64,000 nucleotides of DNA from Leishmania infantum JPCM5 (taxonomy: Eukaryota > Euglenozoa > Kinetoplastea > Trypanosomatida > Trypanosomatidae). This document shows positions 43,008 to 52,528 of this stretch, piece after piece. The stretch is from assembly GCF_000002875.2 (NCBI RefSeq), contig NC_009411.2, positions 248,001 through 312,000 of the forward strand. The letters run 5' to 3'. The position numbers were made by a program, and so were the translations under genes. Numbering within the stretch: position 1 is the stretch's first letter; each line of letters opens with the position of its first letter. The notes under the pieces were generated by a model. That model was not told the origin of the DNA. It saw only the letters and a list, made by a program, of their open reading frames with translations, and made no database searches.

Positions 43008-43040
43008 CCTTGTGTGTGTCTTCTCGTCGTTCCGCAGAAG
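43008..43040 (+). promoter_or_regulatory. Inferred spliced-leader acceptor for the 43060 gene
   Basis: Pyrimidine tract TGTGTGTGTCTTCTCGTCG leading to TTCCGCAG with AG at 43036-43037, and a second AG at 43039-43040. If used, the mRNA starts 20-23 nt before the ATG at 43060, excluding the upstream in-frame ATG at 42928. Confidence 0.5.
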
Positions 43041-43051
43041 ACCACGTACGA

Positions 43052-43063
43052 ATGCGTCCATGA
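43052..43063 (+). other. Minimal upstream ORF overlapping the main start codon
   Basis: ATG CGT CCA TGA at 43052-43063 is a three-codon upstream frame lying after the inferred splice site. Its stop TGA (43061-43063) overlaps the main ATG (43060-43062) in an ATGA arrangement. It would tend to reduce initiation or allow termination-reinitiation at the main start. Confidence 0.4.
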
Positions 43064-44412
43064 GGCTACGGAACCCATGCGGCGTAAAAGGGATAGCAGC
43101 CGATGCACTCGTCGACCTTGTCCAGGGCTGCTACCCGTCCGCCACTGTCCTGTTCACCTCGGTGGCGAGTAGTGCTGCCACTGCGGATAACAGTGAGGTC
43201 CGCATATCCAGCTCGTTTGACGCATGGCAGGCAAAGCTGCACACACGCCGAGCTTGGAGGCAAGGTCTGACAGTAGAGACCCCTGGATTTCAGCGCATCT
43301 TGGCACGCCGCCACATCGTTCCTGCCACTTCGGCGGAGGCTGGAGCGTCATCATGGTGGGCTCTACTGTACGCTGCCGACGCTACAAACAGCCCACCTGT
43401 TGCCCTTCCTCAACAGCCATCGAAGTCATTGCCGCCGTCTGACATCGCACACCCCATCCTCTGCTGCCCAGACGCCATCGTGTACATTGGCGGCGTCGAG
43501 GTGCGGGATGTGACGCAAGTGGTGGCGCCAATGCTTGTAAACGCGGTGACCAGAGTTGAAGCGCCGCGCAGCACCGTCGGCGCGGCGTCCGCCACACACC
43601 GGGCAGAGCGACAGGCACCCAGCTACTGCCGGCGAAGCGTTGACTGGCCTACTATATGGGCAGATAAGCGGTGCGCTATGCGCGGAGCAGACTTGCTGGA
43701 GCTTTCGCTCGCCGTGCCGAGCGGCGTAGACCACCGCCATGCGGATATTCGTGAACGCATGTTAGTCTCCATTGCCAACCCTGATGTCACCTTGGCAGAT
43801 CTGCAGCGTCAGCGACACGCCGAACGTCGCGGGCCGCTTCGAACGTCCTTTGGTTTTTCGCTTCCCTGCATTCGAGCCGCCCTGCCAGCTGCGGTGATAC
43901 GTGCCGTTCGCGTGCTGCGCCGGTGGCAACAAGACGTAGTGCACTGCATTCCGAGCACGAGTGCCTTCTGGGTTTCCTCGGTCGGCCACCTGCTGGAGAC
44001 TAGCGTCGGCGATGCAGCCTCTCCACTGACGCAGCGGGCGGAAGCATGTACGCGGCAGGAACAGGAGTTGGGGATGTCGGAGACGCAGGTGCGCCACCTT
44101 TTCGCCATCGTGCAACCCGACAGCGATCAAACAAAAATCCGAGTGCCGCCTCCCGGGGAGGCAACGAAGCTGCTCACGTTTCTCCTCACTTCCACTGTCC
44201 TACAGCTGGCGTGTACGTCGCCGTTGGAAGCGTGGAATGGCATAAACTACTTCCTCCCGGCAGAGCGGTTTGATGGCACCACAGATGCCGAGGTGCTGCT
44301 CCGCACCATGCGCGGCGGCGCGGGGACACACCTAACCTTTCCCATCTTCTCTACCCTCTACGGCGCATCGTGCGGTGAAGAACAGGGCCCTTTGAGCCAG
44401 TCCTCCTCATAG
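43060..44412 (+). CDS. Conserved hypothetical protein, 450 aa
   Basis: The start is set at ATG 43060 because a strong pyrimidine tract and AG lie just upstream at 43008-43040. The same frame continues back to ATG 42928 (494 aa), but those extra residues span the tract and look untranslated. The stop is TAG 44410-44412. The protein is Ala/Arg/Ser-rich with no membrane span or signal peptide. Features include a Cys-containing segment HPILCCPDAIVYIGG near 128-142, a helical region around 270-300 (LPCIRAALPAAVIRAVRVLRRW in part), and a Gly-rich C-terminal stretch with FPIFSTLYG. I do not recognise the family. Codon bias is typical of the neighbouring genes, so it is coding. Confidence 0.82.
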   Translation: MRLRNPCGVKGIAADALVDLVQGCYPSATVLFTSVASSAATADNSEVRISSSFDAWQAKLHTRRAWRQGLTVETPGFQRILARRHIVPATSAEAGASSWWALLYAADATNSPPVALPQQPSKSLPPSDIAHPILCCPDAIVYIGGVEVRDVTQVVAPMLVNAVTRVEAPRSTVGAASATHRAERQAPSYCRRSVDWPTIWADKRCAMRGADLLELSLAVPSGVDHRHADIRERMLVSIANPDVTLADLQRQRHAERRGPLRTSFGFSLPCIRAALPAAVIRAVRVLRRWQQDVVHCIPSTSAFWVSSVGHLLETSVGDAASPLTQRAEACTRQEQELGMSETQVRHLFAIVQPDSDQTKIRVPPPGEATKLLTFLLTSTVLQLACTSPLEAWNGINYFLPAERFDGTTDAEVLLRTMRGGAGTHLTFPIFSTLYGASCGEEQGPLSQSSS

Positions 44413-44959
44413 CCTTGCCTGTGTCACCGGTTCTGATATTCTTGACTGAGAAAGGCGGAACAGAGAAAGTCGTCTGCTCTGTGCGCCTTGTATGTTTTGT
44501 CATGTCGCTCGTGTACTCGCCCTCCCCCCCCCGCCCCGATCACCACCGCCAGGGCCTGCTGTCTTCACCGTCGTCCACACTCCACGTCACAATCGAAAGG
44601 GAACGCAAGTGAAGCAAGGAGCGCAGAACTGCGCGTTGTGTGTCTGCATCTGTGCTGGTATCTTTTACGACGTTTCCCTTCCTTGCTCGCTCTCACACGT
44701 TGCGGATTCCGACCTCTTTGAACACAGGAATGCTGCAGGACACCTACACGCACATGGGCATGCCTTTTTTTTTTTCGACCTTCAGCGACGTGTTGGACAA
44801 TGCCGCGAGTCGTCGTTTCAGCCCTGTGCGTTAGTCACCTATTCCAGCATTGATCCTGGCATTTTCCTTTGTCACTTTCTTGAACGCTCGCACGCCTTTC
44901 TTTTTTTCGCATGCAGCTCTTCGCAGTATCTCTGGCGTTGAGGCGACACCCCGCAGTGC
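44413..44959 (+). other. Intergenic region, no gene seen
   Basis: Likely 3' UTR of the 43060 gene: pyrimidine tracts, C-run near 44524-44535 and T-run near 44765-44776. It ends at the first of two SIDER-like elements. Confidence 0.45.
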
Positions 44960-45560
44960 GTGATGTCGCAGGGCCCAGTGCTCGCACTCACACTGTGTGT
45001 GTGGGGGGGAGGGTGGCGAGTCAAGCAGTTCCCCCCACCCCCCACCCCCACTCTCCCCCATTCCATGTGAATGCTAAAACACCTCTCGTGGTGATAAGGT
45101 CAAGCACCTACGTCGTGGGTAGGTCGACGCGATGTATTGCTGCTGATGCCGACGGTTATGTCGTGGATTGGAGTTGCGTCAGGCGACCTGCGACAAGGGA
45201 CACATTTGCGCCATCTACGTGATGGGCAGAATGACCGCGTGACTCGAGTGCATCTTACCTGGCTATCACACGGCTTCCTGGCAGAGGAAGGCTAAGCAGC
45301 CACCCCGAGAGAGATGCGCGAGTTGGGTACCTGTACATGATGGAGGAGTGGCTGTGAGGCAATCTACAGAGCGGGTGGGTGGACAGAGTACGAGCCAGGG
45401 GACCGTGCTCTCAGAGGACTGCGTCGGCGCAGTGCTCTAGCCCGCGTCTGCCGCTGCTTCGCGCCACGCGATGGACCTGTGACAAACAGGGTGGGGGTGG
45501 ATCCAGTGGAGTGTTGAACTCATGTTGTATGATTGAAAGTGGACGCGTTGAAAGGGAAAA
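44960..45560 (+). repeat. SIDER-like degenerate retroposon, element A
   Basis: Begins with GTGATGTCGCAGGGCCCAGTG at 44960-44980 (last 20 bases counted), a variant of the GTGGTATCTCAGGGCCC start seen at 27708 and 45597. It runs through a G-rich/C-rich section, then GTCTGCCGCTGCTTCGCGCC and a CATGTTGTATGA end motif at 45522-45533, and finishes in an A-rich tail at 45557-45567. Length of about 600 bp, a 5' signature and an A-rich 3' end are as expected for SIDER. The family name comes from memory, not a search. Confidence 0.5.
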
Positions 45561-45589
45561 AAATCGAACGTACCTTATGATTGCGAGTC

Positions 45590-45830
45590 ACCTCACCGTG
45601 GTATCTCAGGGCCCGGTACCACACTCTTTGAGGGGAAGCAAAGCCGTCTGCATCCGGCCCTCGGGTATTGGTTGCGGACTCTAGGTGTTGGCGGGGAGGT
45701 CTGGGCTGGCGCTGTGCGGAGGAGACTCGCGGCCATGATGGCCCTGCTGGTACCAGCCCACTACGGATGACGATGGGGAATCCGCAACAGTGTATAGAAG
45801 CCAAAAGCAAGCATCAGGCGAACGGACGCG
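45590..45830 (+). repeat. SIDER-like degenerate retroposon, element B (5' part)
   Basis: Starts 30 bases after element A with CACCGTGGTATCTCAGGGCC and parallels the fragment at 27695-27950, including GGTCTGGGCTGGCGCTGTG and CTGGTACCAGCCCACTA. The opening, up to GAGGGGAAGCAAAG, resembles from memory the 77-79-nt signature shared by trypanosomatid ingi/L1Tc-related elements. The rest of the element appears to be lost before the ubiquilin gene. Confidence 0.5.
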
Positions 45831-46127
45831 TTGAAAACGAAAGCCTTCGCCCCTTGTTTCCGGCACGGCGCCTTCCCATCACGCACAGCTGCCCACCTCT
45901 TCTCCACTCGCGTGTGTTGCGTAAGTCGAGGGACGCACAAACGGCAGCGTGTTCATCACCCCTCTCCCCCTCTGGCTTTTTTGGCACTGCGAGACACACG
46001 TCCACCACCACAGCTGGAGCAAGAGCGGGTGCCGGCTAAACACATACAAAGAAGGTTTAAGTCGGCAGCGCACAAGCCCGGCAAGCCCCCTCCTCCGCCG
46101 TCCCCTGTCGCAAGTCCACTCACTCTT
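45831..46127 (+). other. Leader region of the ubiquilin gene
   Basis: Open in the ubiquilin frame but without an in-frame ATG; Pro/Ser/His-rich translation indicates untranslated sequence. Confidence 0.4.
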
Positions 46128-46149
46128 TCGTTTCTTTCCGATACGGTAG
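46128..46149 (+). promoter_or_regulatory. Inferred spliced-leader acceptor for the ubiquilin gene
   Basis: TCGTTTCTTTCCGATACGGTAG with AG at 46148-46149, only 5 nt before the ATG at 46155. A very short 5' UTR is possible in kinetoplastids because the spliced leader adds 39 nt; an AG further upstream could be used instead. Confidence 0.35.
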
Positions 46150-46154
46150 CCACG

Positions 46155-47390
46155 ATGGAGTACCAGATTATCTCGAGCAAGGGTGACAAGTTCGCGCTTT
46201 GCATCGACGACGACATGACGGTTGGGGATGTCAAAGGTGTCGCTGCGGCGATGCTGGATGCCCCCGATGACGTCGTCATGACGGTCTCGCTCAACGGCAA
46301 GCTCCTTAAAGATGATGCGGAGACCTGGGGAGAGCTGCGCAGACGCCTCTTCCGAAGCCACCAGCCCCATCCCATGCAGCGCAAGCTCTTCTGCAACGTG
46401 ACGGATCGCCCAGTGGTGGAGTCCCAGAGCGCCGAGATGCTGCGCATGCTGCCGTCCAAGGAGGAAAAAAAGCTTGAACAGGAGAAAGAGCGCGAGAAGG
46501 TGGCCGCGATGGACTCTATGGTAGACACACTCGCCGACAACCCTGCCTTTCTTGAGGGCATGCTGAGTATGAACCCCATGATCAAAAGGATGCAGAAAAA
46601 ATCACCCGAGGTGGCGCGTATGCTGAAGGATCCGGACACGTTGCGCATGCTCCTGAAGTCCTCCGTTGACCCGCAGCGGCGGCGGGAGATGGAGCGCAAC
46701 GCAGAGCTGCAGCTTGCTCACATCGCCGCCTTGCCCGGAGGCCAGCAGATGATCAATCATTACATGGATCAGCTCACCGAGGACGAGGAGGAAACCGACG
46801 CACAACGGCAGCTCCGCATTGGCAGGTCGACAGCCGAGGTGAGCGACGAGATCGCCCACCCGGACCCAACCAAAGAGGCAAACAACGACCCTTTGCCGAA
46901 CCCGTGGGCAACGCCGGCCGCGACGGCGTCGGGGGCTGCGTCCCAAACAGGTGGTGCCTTTCCATTCGGCGACGCCGAGGGTTTCCCTTTTTTCAGCCCC
47001 TTCGGCTTTCCTCCCGCAGCCGCCTCCTCTCCTAATGGCGCTGCTACCGACCCCGTGGCATCCTCGTTTGTGGGTGGATCTGCGGCCGCGTCGTCGAGCG
47101 GCCCGGATCAGGAGGTCATGAACTCCATGATACAAATGATGATGCAATCCATGATGACGCCCCCCTCGGCACCGACAACTGCCACTACCGATGCGCAGTC
47201 GCCTTCGACTGCGGCAGCACCGGTGCCTGCATCCCCCTCCGTGTTGTCCGAGGAAACGGTGCAGCGTGGTCTGTCGGCCCTGCGTGAGATGGGGTTTGAG
47301 GACGAGGCCCTATGCCGTGAGGCGCTGACGGCCTGCGGTGGCGACGCAGAGGCTGCTGTGGACTACATTGCTGAACATCAGGAGGAGTAG
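46155..47390 (+). CDS. Ubiquilin/Dsk2-like ubiquitin shuttle protein, 411 aa
   Basis: ATG at 46155 is the first in-frame methionine; stop TAG at 47388-47390. The domain order is that of ubiquilins: an N-terminal ubiquitin-like domain (residues 1-72, starting MEYQIISSKGDKFAL), a Met/Asn-rich STI1-type region (about 115-190, with DNPAFLEGMLSMNPMIKRM and PEVARMLKDPDTLRMLL), a low-complexity Ala/Ser/Pro/Phe stretch, a Met-rich patch (MNSMIQMMMQSMM), and a C-terminal UBA domain (about 365-411) with the MGF loop in LREMGFEDEALCREAL and a DAEAAVDYI helix. Family members carry polyubiquitinated clients to the proteasome and chaperone hydrophobic segments in the cytosol. It is shorter than the human proteins (about 590 aa), with one STI1 pair instead of two. 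Confidence 0.95.
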   Translation: MEYQIISSKGDKFALCIDDDMTVGDVKGVAAAMLDAPDDVVMTVSLNGKLLKDDAETWGELRRRLFRSHQPHPMQRKLFCNVTDRPVVESQSAEMLRMLPSKEEKKLEQEKEREKVAAMDSMVDTLADNPAFLEGMLSMNPMIKRMQKKSPEVARMLKDPDTLRMLLKSSVDPQRRREMERNAELQLAHIAALPGGQQMINHYMDQLTEDEEETDAQRQLRIGRSTAEVSDEIAHPDPTKEANNDPLPNPWATPAATASGAASQTGGAFPFGDAEGFPFFSPFGFPPAAASSPNGAATDPVASSFVGGSAAASSSGPDQEVMNSMIQMMMQSMMTPPSAPTTATTDAQSPSTAAAPVPASPSVLSEETVQRGLSALREMGFEDEALCREALTACGGDAEAAVDYIAEHQEE

Positions 47391-47671
47391 CAGCTTCCTG
47401 ATTTCCTTTGCTTTTTGCTTTTTCGAGGGTAAGGAAGAAGACGAGTACAGGCAGCGCCTCTCCCGTTTTTTCGAAGTTGCTGGCGTTGCTGCGGACAAGG
47501 TGGTGCTTCACTTGCCGGCATCAATCCAGGAGCGATCGCCGCACTGCACAGTAATAATACTCTCACAGATACGCCCAAAGGCTGCGACTGCCTTGCAGCT
47601 CTCGCGCTGGGTGCGAGGCAGTGAAGCTGGTTCCAGGCCTGCCACGAGGACAACTGCATGAATTGCGAACC
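47391..47671 (+). other. 3' flank of the ubiquilin gene
   Basis: Short T-rich 3' UTR-like stretch ending at the sharp left edge of the 572-bp repeat. Confidence 0.4.
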
Positions 47672-48243
47672 TGGCCACCGGTTTCCGATGCCACGCCGAC
47701 GTCTCGCGAGAACCGCGCTGCACGATGCGACACGCTGGCACACGGGGGCTCCTTGACGGCAGCGGTTCCACACCAGAAGAACGAGGACGCTGAGCTCACC
47801 AGACGGCCGGAGACCGTGCTCGCCCAGCTCCGCACGGGCGCCTGTCCGCACTTCGGATTCCGCCAACGGTGGGTGGCCGGCAGTGACAGCATGGAGCTCA
47901 CATGGTGTGGTGCCTTCTACTCCGCTAGAATTGCGGTACCTCCGCCCCTGCCAGGGCCCTCGTCCTCGCCCTCGAGCGGGTCCGCGGACACGGGTCGCGA
48001 GGATCAAGACATGCAGCCCACCCGAGCCCGTCTGTCGCCGGTCGTGCAGCACGCGTCCGAAGAAGGGACGAGAAAGCACAGTAGCGAGCCCGTTCGACGC
48101 GCAGCCCTTGATTGGACGGCAGGACGCTTCGTCCTACACGACGGAGGTTGAGCCGTGGCGCAGCAGGGGTAGGTGAGCTGTGGCTGCACGCGCATATCAG
48201 TCGACTTGCTCGTGGGCGAATCGCCACGCGTTGAGAACGAGAA
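47672..48243. repeat. 572-bp dispersed repeat, copy 2
   Basis: Same length and about 99.5% identical to 29298-29869; the long open frame ends at TGA 48149-48151. It lies some 280 nt after the ubiquilin stop codon, so it is probably carried in that gene's 3' UTR. The ends are the same as in copy 1, with unrelated flanks. Confidence 0.93.
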
Positions 48244-48886
48244 TCGCATGTTGGTGCTTGTGGCGCTGTCGCGGCTCGAGGCGCGCCTCAAGCTGTTTTT
48301 CTTTTTTTTGCTGTTTTTAGGGGCCGTGGCGGATTCGTGACCGTATAGCGGGGAAAACCGAAATTATGATTGAAGCGCTGCTGGCGGAGCATCGGGTTTG
48401 TCGGTGCGGTGTCCGTTCGTTCCAATAATGGAAAGCCGGGTTGTGTATGCGTTTTTTTTTGTTTTCCCTGTTTGGGTGGAACTGAGGCGTGCCCGTATCA
48501 AATTCCCCTCCTGCTTGATGTGCGTCGGCAAAGGGGCATGCCTTCTGCCTATGCTGCTGTGCGTGTTGGCCTGTCTTGTGCATGCGTGTGCTTCGCGCGT
48601 GCCTCTGTGCTGCTGTGATGGAACCCCCCCCCCTCCCCGTTCTCGTGGCGGGAAGGGGGTTGGGCGGTGCAGCGGTCTTATCTCGACTCCGTATGGTCTC
48701 CGCTAACGTGTGTTCCATTTGTTCTTTTTTTTTCGCATTTTTTCCTCTCTATGTGTGCTGGTGATCGAGAGAGAAAACAGGGCTCACGCGCGTTCCACGG
48801 GCACACGAACAAGCGCGCATACATCCGCGGCTGTTGGCCCACGCTATCGTCAAGGACGTGAAGGGCAAAAAAAAAGCTAAACAGCG
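48244..48886 (+). other. Intergenic region upstream of the b5 reductase-like gene
   Basis: Pyrimidine-rich with T-runs (48295-48309, 48450-48460, 48725-48745) and a C-run near 48626-48637. The tract at 48720-48760 may precede the splice acceptor of the next gene. No gene seen. Confidence 0.45.
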
Positions 48887-49876
48887 ATGCGCTTTGCGGT
48901 CTCGTGCGTGGCGGGTGTCGTGGGAGCGTGGGTGTGGCGGCGGTCTTCGGGCCAGGATGCGGAGTGCTACCGCGGCATTCAAAACGCGCTCACATTCCAC
49001 AATCCAGACCGCAAAGGGCGGGTCTTCAGCCAACGCTATGAACCGTACCAGCTGGGTGAGATCATCCCTATCACCGCAGACGTAGCCCTCTTCCGCTTCC
49101 TGTTACATCATAGCGAGGATGAGTTTAACCTGAGGCCCTGCTCGACACTGCAGGCGTGCTACAAGTACGGCGTGCAGCCGAAGGACCAGTGCCAACGCTT
49201 CTACACGCCCGTGACGGCAAACCACACAGCGGGCTATTTCGACCTAATCGTAAAACGCAAGAAGGATGGTCTTATGACAAATCACCTGTTCGGCATGCAT
49301 GTCGGTGATACGCTGCTCTTCCGTAGTGTCGCCTTCAAAATCCAATACCGCCCGAACCGATGGAAACACGTGGGCATGATCGGCGGCGGCACCGGCTTCA
49401 CTCCATTTCTGCAGATCATCCGACACGCCTTGACGGAGCCAGTGGATAGCAAGGAGGCGGACAGGACGAAACTGTCCTTCCTGTTCTGCAACCGCACCGA
49501 GCGGCACATCCTCCTCGGTGGCGTCTTCGATGACCTTGCGAGGCGCTACCCGCACCGCTTCCGCATGTTCTACACGATCGATCTGGCCGTTGACAAGGGC
49601 AAGTGGTTAGAGCAGGAAAACCACTTTTTGGGATACGTAACAACCGACATGATCCGCCGCAGCATGCCGGCGCCGGAGGAGAAGAACAAGATCATCATGC
49701 TATGCGGACCAGACCCGCTGCTGTCGCACGTGGCCGGCACACCGATGTCAACGATGTCCTCCATGTCGGGTAGCCTGAACATCCAGCCCATGGCAACCGA
49801 CATCAACAATCTCGTCAGCCTCGGTGGCCTTTTGAAAGAGCTCGGCTACGATAACACAGACGTGTATCGCTTCTAG
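48887..49876 (+). CDS. NADH-cytochrome b5 reductase-like flavoprotein, 329 aa
   Basis: ATG at 48887 to TAG at 49874-49876. A hydrophobic N-terminal helix (residues 2-18, FAVSCVAGVVGAWVW) is likely a membrane anchor, as in microsomal or mitochondrial outer-membrane reductases. The FAD-binding signature RFYTPVT is at residues 104-110, the pyridine-nucleotide site GGGTGFTPFLQII starts at 166, and CGPDPLL near 273 is the C-terminal NADH motif. After CGPDPLL there is an insertion of about 25 residues rich in Met and Ser before the terminal GYDNTDVYRF. The enzyme should pass electrons from NADH to cytochrome b5 for lipid desaturation or sterol synthesis; the partner is inferred. The domain order and length fit the family well. 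Confidence 0.93.
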   Translation: MRFAVSCVAGVVGAWVWRRSSGQDAECYRGIQNALTFHNPDRKGRVFSQRYEPYQLGEIIPITADVALFRFLLHHSEDEFNLRPCSTLQACYKYGVQPKDQCQRFYTPVTANHTAGYFDLIVKRKKDGLMTNHLFGMHVGDTLLFRSVAFKIQYRPNRWKHVGMIGGGTGFTPFLQIIRHALTEPVDSKEADRTKLSFLFCNRTERHILLGGVFDDLARRYPHRFRMFYTIDLAVDKGKWLEQENHFLGYVTTDMIRRSMPAPEEKNKIIMLCGPDPLLSHVAGTPMSTMSSMSGSLNIQPMATDINNLVSLGGLLKELGYDNTDVYRF

Positions 49877-50699
49877 AGGGGCGCGCAAGTGGTACCGTCA
49901 CGGCGAACGTTGCGCGGGTGCAACATGCGTTTGTGCCTCCTCAGCGGCTACGTTGTCTGTTCACATCCGCGCTTGTGTGCGCTCACGGGAAATTCAACGG
50001 AAAGCCACGCACTCCTGCATGCGCGCGCATCACACTTGCACACGTTGTCCCTGATGGGATCGTCGTGCAGGCGGGCGGCTAGAGGGAGCCCATATGTCGC
50101 ATCTTTCTCCCCGCGAAAACGATTGCCTATCGCCCTTGTCGTTGCACGCTCCTTCTGCTGCTACCGCGTAGACGACGCGAAAGAAACGCGGAGAGCACGA
50201 CGACTGGCCAGCGTCGCGCCATGCAATTAGGTGACTGGGAAGGAGGTGGGGAGGGGGCTGATGCGCAGGGTCGACGAGCGCTCTCGCGCGTCACAGCACG
50301 CAACTCCTTGAAAGCCCTGCCTTTGCCTGTCGCCCTCATCTGGGCTTCATGAATACACTGCCGCAGCTGTGCAGTGTTACAGGTAAACGCCTAAGAGGAT
50401 GGAGAGAGGTGCCGCACCTCGCTGCTCTGCGCTGCCCTCCCCTCTTCCGCAGCCAGTCAGTGAGATCACTTCCTCAGTGCGCTGAAAAAAAAGGCGAAGA
50501 GGTATGCATGGATGACGTGCCCCCGCATGGTCGAATGGACACCCCAGATCGTGTACGCCGCGTTGGCGTCCCCCTCGCACACATGCCGGACTGGCCCCTA
50601 CATTGTTGTGATGCGAATATGCTCGCATCTCATCTGCGCATCTGCTGGTCATCCTGAATAAAGACGCCTTCGTTTTGAGGCTCGCTGAGTTTGATGAGG
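49877..50699 (+). other. Intergenic region, no gene seen
   Basis: Unlike most intergenic DNA here, it has even base composition and few long pyrimidine tracts. Short frames on both strands; none supported. Confidence 0.4.
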
Positions 50700-51550
50700 A
50701 CTAGATGCCCTTCAATCAGGGCGGCATCACGGAGGTCTCTTTAAGGGCCCCCCTATAGGGAAGCCCCGACGTGTCGCGTTGCCGCACCCCAACGCAGTCA
50801 TTATGCAATTCTTGCGAAGCCACGGAAATCGCCCCGGCGCGTGCATTAAGCAGCTCGCAGAGGGGAGCACAGGACGTACCTACCGGTGCCCCCTCCATGG
50901 ATTTTCGGCCCGGGGAGGAAGAAAAGACGAGCGAAGAGAGCCGCCACCTTGTCTTGGAACGAGCTGAAGGTGATCGGGGAGTCCCCAGCCCCACATCGCC
51001 CTCCACGAGCCCCGGACTCGAGCTCCAGCACACCGAAGACAACGTGAGGATTCTCATCAGCGTTTCCTCGGCGGCGTACAAGACGCTGGCCAGTGGCGTC
51101 GGGTCCGTTTGGGAATTCCGCTTTATCTTAGGAGAGGTGAGAGCTGAGATTGCCATACGTGGCACTAAGTTTACGGACGCCACGGAGCCTCTGCTGCCGT
51201 GTAAAGCGGGCATGCGCTGCTGCGGCTATTGTCACGGCCGTTAGCCACGCGTACAGCACAGCCGAAGGTTGTGTTGGCGGATGCTGGGGGGGGGAGTGTC
51301 GGGCAGCGCATGCAAGGCATTCGGGGGCACCACCACGTGGCGGCAGATACCCAGCCTGTGGCCCCGCGTAGCCCCATATCCGCGATTGCCAGCGATCCTC
51401 CGCCGAAGGAGCACACACAGCAGCGTCGTTCGCATCATGCGATGGAAGCGTAGGTGCAGGCAAGGCACACGTGCGCTGGCCACATCATCAGCATCTTCAG
51501 GAGGCTTGTCCAAGCGTCATCACGTTGTCACGCTAATGGACACAGCGCTT
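50700..51550 (+). repeat. Possible SIDER-like element
   Basis: CACGGAGGTCTCTTTAAGGG then CCC...AGGGAAGCCCCGACG at 50730-50771 is arranged like the 5' signature at 45594-45640. The even, GC-rich composition continues for about 0.8 kb. A 157-codon frame (50771-51244, no ATG at its beginning) has a protein-like middle (VRILISVSSAAYKTLASG), but no family is recognised. Low confidence. Confidence 0.3.
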
Positions 51551-52500
51551 AGAGCGGATGGCAAACGAGCTCTGCTCTCCAACGGGTGAGGCGGGGGAAG
51601 CGAAAACCGACGTGCTCCCGATGTGCCGCAGCACACAGCCTGCCCCCTCCCCCCTAGTGCGTTGTCTGCTGCTGCTCGGGTGGAAAACAGCGAGTCGATG
51701 ACACAGGGTCCAGCGTCTTGAACCACGGAGCATTTGCCACCTGACCGAGTCGCACATGTTGGGCGACATCGCCCATGGCAGGCCACGAAAATGGGGATGG
51801 AACCCCCAACCCGATAATTTAACTGCTTCTCCCTCCTCCGCTCATTCTCTCTCTGATATCATGCTCGCGAGGGGCACGGCATACACACACGCACACACAT
51901 TCATGCGTGCGTTGCAAAATCGACGACGTCAACGTGCATACACTTGGGTGCGAGGTAAAGCTGTTCCTTCGCGAACGTCGAAAGCACTAGTGAGGTGTGT
52001 CGTTTTGAGCCACGATATTGCTTGATTTAGGTCTTCTGCCGCAGTGCATCACAGGAAGGCGGGGGCGGGGGTGTGAAAGTCGATTAGATTGCGAAACGGG
52101 GGTGCACCAGCACCACACTCAGTGAACAGCACGCACCGAGTGCAGAGGCCGTGGTCAGCGACGGCGGTGCGGCGATCTTTGCGTAGGGGAGGTAAAAGCA
52201 GCTCAATCGTGACCGAGCCAGTGCGTCACGTGAACAGAGAGCGAAGGCACCACCCGCGCCTATTCGTCTGCTATCCCTTTTCTCTCTCTCTCGTCCCCTC
52301 TCTCCTGCCCTCACGCTTTTCGACTAGCCGCCGCATAAATACACCCACGCAAATTATCCGGTGGATTGTGCGCAGGGCGAGTCACCGCATTCCGACTAGG
52401 CGACACTCCCCATTCCGCTCTCTGCCGCCCGCCCGTAGGCGCTTGCGGCCATTTGCTAGGCGCCAGTGCCCTCGTCGTGTAACATCTTCATTGTGCCCGG
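51551..52500 (+). other. Intergenic region upstream of the complex I subunit gene
   Basis: No gene recognised. C-rich patch near 51640-51656; (CA)n near 51881-51900; T/C-rich from 52265 to the splice acceptor. Confidence 0.45.
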
Positions 52501-52520
52501 CGCCACTCTCGCCTTTTCAG
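52501..52520 (+). promoter_or_regulatory. Inferred spliced-leader acceptor for the NDUFS7 gene
   Basis: CGCCACTCTCGCCTTTTCAG with AG at 52519-52520, 8 nt before the ATG at 52529. It excludes the upstream in-frame extension and supports the chosen start. Confidence 0.55.
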
Positions 52521-52528
52521 CGTTCACA

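Noticed and set aside
42928..43059. Upstream ATG extending the 43060 protein to 494 aa
   Set aside because: The extension crosses the strongest pyrimidine tract and AG of the region, so it is most likely outside the mature mRNA.
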